Part shown: in pieces, positions 1 to 4,369 of the stretch
How the letters are laid out: each line of letters starts with the position of its first letter
Numbering within the stretch: the first letter of the stretch is position 1
Origin: an uncultured Ruminococcus sp.
GTDB lineage: Bacteria > Bacillota > Clostridia > Oscillospirales > CAG-272
Length of the DNA stretch: 5,399 nt
Assembly (NCBI GenBank): GCA_902783705.1
Contig: CACZSA010000151.1
Span: 1 to 5,399 of the forward strand
Reading direction: 5' to 3'
The notes under the pieces: model-generated
Seen by the model: only the letters and a program-made list of their open reading frames with translations
What the model was told of the DNA's origin: nothing
Databases searched by the model: none
Program-made: the position numbers and the translations under genes

Positions 1-11
1 CCAAGTCGGCA

Positions 12-87
12 TTAGGGCGCTGCCCTAAGAACAGGGGAGCTGCGCATCCCCGGCGGCCATTTTGAAAAAGGTCGATCAAAACTTTTG
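12..87. repeat. Cluster of inverted repeats downstream of the HD-domain gene
   Basis: No gene is visible in 1-134. The stretch carries closely packed inverted repeats: TTAGGGC/GCCCTAA (12-18 and 22-28, 3-nt loop), GGGGA/TCCCC (34-38 and 47-51), CGGCC/GGTCG (54-58 and 70-74, with inner TTT/AAA pairing and one G-U pair if read as plus-strand RNA), and CAAAA/TTTTG (77-81 and 83-87). A further GACAA/TTGTC pair lies at 99-103 and 109-113. The order and wording resemble an intergenic element I recall seeing repeatedly in gut Clostridia genomes (a GGTCGATCAAAACTTTT-like end beside GC-rich hairpins), but that is memory, not a search. It lies just past the stop of the minus-strand gene, so it may contribute to terminating that transcript, or that of a plus-strand gene to the left of the window. 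No clean U-tract follows the hairpins. Confidence 0.55.
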
Positions 88-134
88 GACTGTTTTGCGA
101 CAACCTCTTTGTCATCACAGATCCTCCGTCCGGC

Positions 135-734
135 TCACGCCTCTTCTCCGCGCACCACCGCGTAGAGATCCCGTCCGCACATCGCCTCGAAATAGGCGAA
201 GAGCGCGACGTTGGCGTCCCATTTTGCCTGCGGATACTGTCCGTATCGCTGCCGGACACCCTCCATCCGGTCCTCGATCTTCATCACGCCCTCCGCGCCG
301 CCGAGGCAGTCGCAGAGCTGGATCAGACGGTCATAATCGTCGTATTCACAGGCGGCGATGAACGCGTCGATCTCCTCCTCCTCGCCGGGCAGCCCGTCGT
401 GTTTTCCGATGTCGTCGCCGGGACGCTTCGTGTTGTAGGAGTGGGTGAGGCAGATCTTCGCTGCGTCCGGGTAGCCGAGGTCCATGAGATAGCGGTACCC
501 GCAGAGCATGTGCCCGATGTGCTGACCCTTCCCGAAGCGGCGTCCGATGTCGTGCAGCAGGCCGAGGACATACGCCTTTTCGGGATCAAGCCGTCCCCCG
601 GAGGCCCGGGCGATCTTCTCCGCGCACAGGGCGACGTGGCGGGAATGCGCAGCCCACGGGCCCGGATTGTGCGGTTCTGCCTCTGCGAGCAGCTCTTCCG
701 CCTCCCGCACGGAGGGATAGCGTTTTTCGTGCAT
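135..734 (-). CDS. HD-domain (HDIG-type) metal-dependent phosphohydrolase
   Basis: This encodes a 199-residue soluble, presumably cytoplasmic protein of the HD superfamily, whose members hydrolyse phosphate esters such as nucleotides or cyclic nucleotides using metals held by His and Asp. The signature is complete: H33 in an HSRHVALCAEKIA helix, H61-D62 in GLLHDIGRRFG, H98 in CLTHSY and D142 in LIQLCDCLGG. H72 and H75 may add to the site. The domain fills almost the whole chain, so there is no fused sensor or synthetase domain to reveal the substrate. The start at 734 is chosen because GGAGG (743-747 on the plus strand, read in reverse) sits 8 nt upstream. The open frame extends to 896, but the extra 54 residues are not HD-like and cover the promoter. 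The gene is alone on its strand and divergent from the 938 gene. The family assignment is firm; the physiological substrate is unknown. Confidence 0.9.
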   Translation of the reverse strand: MHEKRYPSVREAEELLAEAEPHNPGPWAAHSRHVALCAEKIARASGGRLDPEKAYVLGLLHDIGRRFGKGQHIGHMLCGYRYLMDLGYPDAAKICLTHSYNTKRPGDDIGKHDGLPGEEEEIDAFIAACEYDDYDRLIQLCDCLGGAEGVMKIEDRMEGVRQRYGQYPQAKWDANVALFAYFEAMCGRDLYAVVRGEEA

Positions 735-792
735 GGTTTTGTCCTCCGGAATGACGATGGTATTCGGGAAAACGGGATCGTTTTCCGCCGTC

Positions 793-821
793 AGTATAGC
801 AGAAGAACGGGGATTTGTCAA
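793..821 (-). promoter_or_regulatory. Sigma-A promoter for the HD-domain gene
   Basis: Read on the minus strand there is TTGACA (821-816), a 17-nt spacer and TATACT (798-793), with TGC just before the -10 as an extended -10 element. This is one mismatch from consensus. It places the transcript start near 786, leaving a leader of about 50 nt before the ATG at 734. It also argues against the longer open frame that begins at 896, since the RNA would start downstream of that codon. Confidence 0.85.
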
Positions 822-878
822 GCCGTGCCGGGGCGGCGGATCTCTCCAAAAAACATGGGCGGATGCGGATTTCTGCCG

Positions 879-884
879 TATAAT
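879..884 (+). promoter_or_regulatory. Probable -10 element for the 144-residue protein gene
   Basis: A perfect TATAAT lies 53 nt upstream of the ATG at 938, predicting a start near 891. No good -35 is found at 16-19 nt spacing (the bases there read roughly TGGGCG), and there is no TGN extended -10. The promoter may be weak or need an activator. It fires away from the minus-strand promoter at 793-821, and the two -10 boxes are about 80 nt apart. Confidence 0.55.
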
Positions 885-937
885 CCCCCTGTTCATCGGG
901 CATCCTATGGACAGCGACGGAAAAGGAGGCTCAAACG

Positions 938-1372
938 ATGATTGAACAGGATACCGTTCGCCTGCTGCGGGAATGCGACGCGGGGGCGAAAATGGGCGTC
1001 GAGGCCATCAATGACATGATGGACGGCGCAGAGAGCGGCGAGCTGCGCGGACTTTTGCGCGATTCGCGGGAGGAGCACGAAGCCCTCGCCGGGGATATCC
1101 GGGAACACCTCGACCGCTTCAAGGACGAGGGCAAGGACCCGCCGATGATGGCGTCCGCCATGTCCTGGCTGAAGACCAAGGCGGAGCTGTTGGTGAACCC
1201 CGGCGATCACACGGTCGCGGACCTGATGACGGACGGCTGCAATATGGGGGTGAAATCCCTCAGCAAGTACCTGAATCAGTACAAAGCGGCGGACGAGAAA
1301 TCGAAGGACTACGCGAAAAAGCTCATCGCCATGGAAGAGCGCCTGACGAAGAACATGCAGGCGTATCTGTGA
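938..1372 (+). CDS. Small helical, possibly ferritin-like, protein of unknown function
   Basis: This encodes 144 residues with a clear start: AAAGGAGG at 922-929, 8 nt before the ATG. The sequence is strongly helical and charged, with helices suggested around residues 3-29, 33-63, 69-86, 92-114 and 116-143. No signal peptide or membrane segment is seen. The pattern resembles ferritin-like four-helix-bundle proteins (DUF2383-type), with candidate metal ligands in helix 2 (E45, E46, H47, E48, E56, H57). The classical ExxH pair of true ferritins is not evident, so iron binding is unproven. The blocks SWLKTKAELL (76-85) and DLMTDGCNMGVKSLSKYLNQ (95-114) look like the conserved core of a family I remember from gut Clostridia, usually left as hypothetical. 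A single cysteine, C101, lies in that core. It is a single-gene unit ended by a strong terminator and divergent from the HD gene. The gene call is firm; the role is not known. Confidence 0.85.
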   Translation: MIEQDTVRLLRECDAGAKMGVEAINDMMDGAESGELRGLLRDSREEHEALAGDIREHLDRFKDEGKDPPMMASAMSWLKTKAELLVNPGDHTVADLMTDGCNMGVKSLSKYLNQYKAADEKSKDYAKKLIAMEERLTKNMQAYL

Positions 1373-1378
1373 CAGGCG

Positions 1379-1422
1379 AATCCCCCGGAGAGGCGGTTGA
1401 AGACTTCCCCGGGGGATTTTTC
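1379..1422 (+). terminator. Rho-independent terminator after the 144-residue protein gene
   Basis: A perfect 10-bp stem, AATCCCCCGG (1379-1388) with CCGGGGGATT (1409-1418), encloses a 20-nt loop and runs into TTTTTCTG. It starts 6 nt after the stop codon. Because the stem carries AA at its left edge and a T-run on the right, it favours plus-strand termination. Confidence 0.9.
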
Positions 1423-1497
1423 TGTTCTATGACGGTTGAGTGATCCCATGCTGTCGGCGGATATGGGGAAAATGCCTCGAAAAGCCCTCCCCCATCC

Positions 1498-1526
1498 TTG
1501 ACAACCCCGGGCCGCGGGGGTATAAT
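1498..1526 (+). promoter_or_regulatory. Consensus sigma-A promoter for the NAD(P)HX repair gene
   Basis: TTGACA (1498-1503) and TATAAT (1521-1526) are separated by exactly 17 nt, a perfect match to the housekeeping consensus. Transcription should begin near 1533, giving a short leader of about 23 nt that just fits the ribosome site AAGGAG (1544-1549), 6 nt before the ATG. The spacer contains a CCCCG/CGGGG inverted repeat (1505-1509 and 1515-1519), and ATGGGG/CCCCAT (1463-1468 and 1490-1495) lies directly upstream. Either could bind a regulator, but both are GC-rich and short. Confidence 0.9.
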
Positions 1527-1555
1527 GAAGCAAATCCACCTTCAAGGAGCACTCT

Positions 1556-3058
1556 ATGATCCCGGTTTTATCCGTTTCCCTGATGCGCGAGAGCGATCGT
1601 CACACGATCGAGTCCGGAACGTCGTCCCGCGAGCTGATGCGCCGCGCGGGAGAGGGCATTGTCGCGGCGGTCGACTGGATCCCGCCCGTCGCCGTCGTCT
1701 GCGGAATCGGCAACAACGCGGGGGACGGCTATGTCATCGCGGCTTCCCTCGCGCGCATGGGCGTCGACTGCGACGTTTTTCTCGTTGAGGACCGCTTCTC
1801 TCCTGACGGCGCGTTCTACGCGGAGACCTGCCGCACCCTCGGCGTGCCCTTCCGGATGTGGGAGGCGGGCGGCGATCTCACGGGATACCGCACGGTCGCC
1901 GACTGCATCTTCGGCACGGGCTTCCGCGGCGAGGCAGAGGGTCCCGCAGCCGACGCGATCCGCGCGATCAATGAAAGCGGCGCCTTCGTCGTCTCGGCAG
2001 ACATCAATTCCGGGCTGAATGGCGACACGGGCATGGCGGCGGTCTGCGTGAGGTCCGATCTGACCGCGGCGATCGGCGGGTACAAGCCCGGGCATTTCCT
2101 CGGCATGGCAAAGGACGTCATCCGCCGCAAAATCAACCTCGACATCGGGATTGAGCCGAAGGAGAAGCCGTTCTATCTGATGGAGGCCGCCGACGCTGCG
2201 CGCGCGTTTCCGCCGAGGCTGAATTTCTCGAACAAATCCACCTACGGCTACGTCGCCCTGATCGGCGGATCGGCGCAGTACACCGGTGCGATCCGGTTGG
2301 CGGCGCTGGCAAACGCGGCGATGCGGTCCGGCGCGGGCGTCGTGAAGGTCGCGGCTCCGGCGTGCATCTGCCCGCAGATCGCCCCGTCGATCCTCGAGGC
2401 GACGCTCTTCCCGCTCCCGGACGAGGACGGCGCGGTCATGTTCGACGAGGGGGCGATGGAGAGGCTGCTCCACGGAACGAAGGCGGCGGCGTTCGGCATG
2501 GGCATCGGTCCGGGGAAGGGCGCCGAGCGGATCCTCGCGTACCTCCTCGCCGAATACCGGGGAACCCTCGTGATCGACGCGGACGGGCTCAACGCGCTCG
2601 CGCGGTCGGATGCGTCGATGCTGGAACGGGCGGCCTGCCGGGTGATCCTGACGCCGCACAACATGGAATTCGCGCGGCTCCTGCACGCGGAGAACGGCGT
2701 CGCGGACGTGATCGCGGATCCGATCCCGAAGGCGCGGGCATACGCGGCGGCGCACGGCGTGACGGTCCTCTTGAAGGGCCCGACGACCGTGGTGACGAAC
2801 GGGGACGACGTCCTCCTCGTCGACCGGGGGTGCCCCGGGATGGCGACGGCGGGCAGCGGAGACGTGCTCTCCGGGGTGCTCGCTGCGATCTGCGGCTCGA
2901 TCGACGATCCCCTCCTCGCGGCGGCGGCTGGCGCGTGGGTCAACGGACGTGCGGGCGAGCTGGCGGAGGCGGAGTACGGCGCGGTGAGCATGATCGCGAG
3001 CGATACGGCGGCAAAGCTCCCCGCGGCGATCCGCGAGCTGACGGATCTCCATAACTGA
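1556..3058 (+). CDS. nnr: Bifunctional NAD(P)H-hydrate epimerase / ADP-dependent NAD(P)H-hydrate dehydratase
   Basis: This 500-residue cytoplasmic enzyme repairs hydrated NADH and NADPH. The N-terminal YjeF_N domain (about 1-210) interconverts R- and S-NAD(P)HX. The C-terminal ribokinase-like domain (about 215-498) dehydrates the S form using ADP. Epimerase motifs seen are GIGNNAGDGYV (50-60), DCIFGTGFRGE (116-126), SADINSGLNGDTG (147-159) and GYKPGH (175-180). Dehydratase motifs are KSTYGYVALIGGSAQYTGA (227-245), MGIGPG (315-320), VIDADGLNAL (339-348), LTPHNMEFARLL (365-376), LLKGPTTVV (405-413) and the catalytic loop AGSGDVLSG (432-440) with D436. Length and domain order match the usual fused bacterial enzyme, and no key motif is missing. 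The start has AAGGAG 6 nt upstream. It is a monocistronic unit with its own promoter and terminator, without the acpS or alanine racemase neighbours seen in some Bacillota. Small variations are DINSG where many homologues have DIPSG, and AGSGD where GGSGD or GGTGD is common. Confidence 0.97.
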   Translation: MIPVLSVSLMRESDRHTIESGTSSRELMRRAGEGIVAAVDWIPPVAVVCGIGNNAGDGYVIAASLARMGVDCDVFLVEDRFSPDGAFYAETCRTLGVPFRMWEAGGDLTGYRTVADCIFGTGFRGEAEGPAADAIRAINESGAFVVSADINSGLNGDTGMAAVCVRSDLTAAIGGYKPGHFLGMAKDVIRRKINLDIGIEPKEKPFYLMEAADAARAFPPRLNFSNKSTYGYVALIGGSAQYTGAIRLAALANAAMRSGAGVVKVAAPACICPQIAPSILEATLFPLPDEDGAVMFDEGAMERLLHGTKAAAFGMGIGPGKGAERILAYLLAEYRGTLVIDADGLNALARSDASMLERAACRVILTPHNMEFARLLHAENGVADVIADPIPKARAYAAAHGVTVLLKGPTTVVTNGDDVLLVDRGCPGMATAGSGDVLSGVLAAICGSIDDPLLAAAAGAWVNGRAGELAEAEYGAVSMIASDTAAKLPAAIRELTDLHN

Positions 3059-3069
3059 ATATTCTCCCG

Positions 3070-3107
3070 AACCCCGATCCGGAATCGCCGCTGGACCGGG
3101 GTTTTTT
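3070..3107 (+). terminator. Rho-independent terminator after nnr
   Basis: AACCCCG (3070-3076) pairs with CGGGGTT (3097-3103). After one A-C mismatch, TCC (3078-3080) pairs with GGA (3093-3095), around a 12-nt loop. The stem runs straight into six T residues (3102-3107). It begins 11 nt after the nnr stop, so nnr is insulated from the genes that follow. Confidence 0.9.
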
Positions 3108-3122
3108 CTCTGCTCCGAAACG

Positions 3123-3138
3123 TGCCAAAAAACTGGCA
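3123..3138. promoter_or_regulatory. Perfect palindrome, candidate operator upstream of the zinc-ribbon operon
   Basis: TGCCA (3123-3127) and TGGCA (3134-3138) form a perfect 5-bp inverted repeat around a six-base AT-rich centre (AAAAAC). A looser outer pair, CGTGC (3121-3125) and GCACG (3145-3149), overlaps it. It ends 21 nt before the -35 box of the next promoter, a position compatible with an activator or repressor dimer. It lacks a T-run and so is not a second terminator. No regulator gene is adjacent, so the binding protein is unknown. Confidence 0.4.
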
Positions 3139-3159
3139 ATGACTGCACGAAAATTACGG

Positions 3160-3188
3160 TTGATTCCTTCGTGAATCTATGCTATAAT
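3160..3188 (+). promoter_or_regulatory. Extended -10 sigma-A promoter for the zinc-ribbon/secreted protein operon
   Basis: TTGATT (3160-3165), a 17-nt spacer and TATAAT (3183-3188) are present, with TGC immediately before the -10 (extended -10). The predicted start is near 3195, leaving a leader of about 53 nt. It is the only promoter I see for both downstream genes. Confidence 0.85.
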
Positions 3189-3217
3189 CAAATTGGAAAG
3201 AGTTTACAGGAAACAAG

Positions 3218-3233
3218 GCGGACGCGCGGACGC
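3218..3233 (+). repeat. Tandem GCGGACGC repeat in the leader
   Basis: Two exact copies of the octamer GCGGACGC lie end to end (3218-3225 and 3226-3233), directly against the ribosome binding sequence GAAAGGAG (3234-3241). The copies are in the leader RNA of the zinc-ribbon gene. They could be a chance GC-rich duplication or could affect access to the ribosome site. Confidence 0.5.
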
Positions 3234-3247
3234 GAAAGGAGCGGAGA

Positions 3248-4369
3248 ATGGCGAGAACATGCAGCAAATGCGGCGCGGTGCTGGCGGACGGAGATCGTTT
3301 CTGCGCGCGGTGCGGGACCCCGGCGTCGGTGACCCGGGCGGGGACTGTCCGGCAGAACACCGGAGGCGCGCAGAACCGCGCAAATCCGGGGACGGGTGTC
3401 CGGCAGCCGATGACACAAAATATCCGGCAAAATGCCCGGCAAAATGCCGCGCCGACCTTTGAGGAGAGCGTGCAGAGCACCGTCGGACCGTCCGTTGGAC
3501 CGTCCGTCGGACCGACCGTCCGTACTGCTCCGGCGGCGTCGGCGCCTCTCTATGGCTTCGGGCCGAGCGGATGGATCAAGGGGACCGGGGCCGTCCTCTT
3601 CGGGCAGCTCGGCTCCATGATCGCGGGGGTCTTCAAGATCTTCACGAAGTTCAAAGCCCTCCTCTTCACCGCGGCGATCTCCGCGCTCTGGATCTGGTTG
3701 AACCACCTGCGCCTCTTCGAGGGGCTCGACGGGATCTTCGCCGTCCTCGCGAAGCTCACCTATTCCCGCGGCGGGACGGGCGGCACCGTCCTCGAGATCA
3801 TCGGCGGCTCGCTCGGCAAGGGCATCGTCGGCGCGGGGCTCTGCTCGATCCTCTACGGCGGGATCGGGAAGATGATCCGCGGGATCGGAAACATTTTCCG
3901 CGAGCCCGGCTTCAACATCGGGGCGGCGCTCCTCGGCTTCGGCATCGCGGCGGCGGCCTATCAGTTCACCGCGGGATTCGCGGGCACGGACGGCTTCATG
4001 GTCGGGGTCGCCGGGGCCATGCTCTCGCTCGAGGCGCTCTCGGTCCGCGAGGGCTTCCTCGTCAACCTCGCCGCGTCGTTCTCCGCGCAGAAGGTGAAGA
4101 CCGGACAGACGACGGGCAGGCGGCTCCTCCCCGGGCGGTACAAGGGCTTCCTCACGGGCGCGGCGATCGGCTTCGTCGTCTGGATGTTCCTCTGTCTTTC
4201 GGAGACGGTCGGGGACATAGCGGACAAGGCGTGGGACTTCGTCTGGGACACGGTCTCGCTGGACGTGCCGGAGGGGTTCACGCCGTATCTCATTCCCTTC
4301 GCGCTCATCCTCGTCGGGATGATCCTCAACGCGATCGGAAAAGGATGGGGAAAGGAGGGAGGAAGATGA
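3248..4369 (+). CDS. Zinc-ribbon multi-pass membrane protein of unknown function
   Basis: This 373-residue protein opens with a four-cysteine zinc ribbon, C5-x2-C8-x10-C19-x2-C22, of the short type common on Bacillota membrane proteins. Residues 25-107 are a low-complexity linker rich in Gln, Asn, Gly, Pro and Thr with internal repeats. The rest is hydrophobic, with likely membrane segments near 136-152, 188-207, 222-242, 248-264, 300-318 and 345-363. The ribbon and linker should be cytoplasmic if the even segment count is right, because no signal peptide precedes them. Basic loops (281-299, KVKTGQTTGRRLLPGRYK) also fit the cytoplasmic side. AAAGGAG (3235-3241) lies 6 nt before the start. The stop overlaps the next gene's start (ATGA), implying coupled synthesis with a secreted partner. 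I recognise no named family for the membrane part; a role in sensing, scaffolding or export is possible but is only inference. Confidence 0.88.
   Translation: MARTCSKCGAVLADGDRFCARCGTPASVTRAGTVRQNTGGAQNRANPGTGVRQPMTQNIRQNARQNAAPTFEESVQSTVGPSVGPSVGPTVRTAPAASAPLYGFGPSGWIKGTGAVLFGQLGSMIAGVFKIFTKFKALLFTAAISALWIWLNHLRLFEGLDGIFAVLAKLTYSRGGTGGTVLEIIGGSLGKGIVGAGLCSILYGGIGKMIRGIGNIFREPGFNIGAALLGFGIAAAAYQFTAGFAGTDGFMVGVAGAMLSLEALSVREGFLVNLAASFSAQKVKTGQTTGRRLLPGRYKGFLTGAAIGFVVWMFLCLSETVGDIADKAWDFVWDTVSLDVPEGFTPYLIPFALILVGMILNAIGKGWGKEGGR
3424..3447 (+). repeat. Two tandem 12-bp repeats in the linker of the zinc-ribbon protein
   Basis: CCGGCAAAATGC is present twice without a gap (3424-3435, 3436-3447). 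In frame it encodes the repeated RQNA-type segment of the linker (about residues 60-67). The length is a multiple of three, so gain or loss of a copy would keep the frame. Confidence 0.75.
3482..3517 (+). repeat. Three tandem 12-bp repeats encoding VGPS/VGPT
   Basis: Three 12-bp units starting GTCGGACCG or GTTGGACCG encode VGPS, VGPS and VGPT (residues 79-90). The copies differ by only one or two bases, so the expansion looks recent or is maintained. It lies in the flexible linker between the zinc ribbon and the membrane domain. Confidence 0.8.
4353..4369 (+). promoter_or_regulatory. Ribosome site and ATGA overlap coupling the last two genes
   Basis: AGGAGG (4353-4358) lies inside the end of the zinc-ribbon gene, 7 nt before the ATG at 4366. 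The stop TGA of the first gene (4367-4369) overlaps this start in the sequence ATGA. This fixes the start of the second gene and indicates translational coupling on one mRNA. Confidence 0.9.

Noticed and set aside
735..896. 54-residue N-terminal extension of the HD-domain protein to an ATG at 896
   Set aside because: The extension has no HD-family character and contains the near-consensus promoter at 793-821. The ATG at 734 has a good ribosome site 8 nt upstream.
399..941. Plus-strand frame of 180 residues opposite the HD-domain gene
   Set aside because: It lies antisense to a gene with a full HD motif set, extends through the divergent promoters, and shows no motif of its own.
1568..3148. 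Long minus-strand open frame of 526 residues opposite nnr
   Set aside because: It mirrors a gene with complete enzyme motifs, is extremely rich in Arg, Asp and Ala as expected of an antisense frame in GC-rich DNA, shows no domain motif, and its start overlaps the nnr terminator region.
3193..3462. Plus-strand frame starting with TTG near 3193
   Set aside because: It would begin at or before the predicted transcript start, has no ribosome site, and reads through the zinc-ribbon coding region out of frame without recognisable content.
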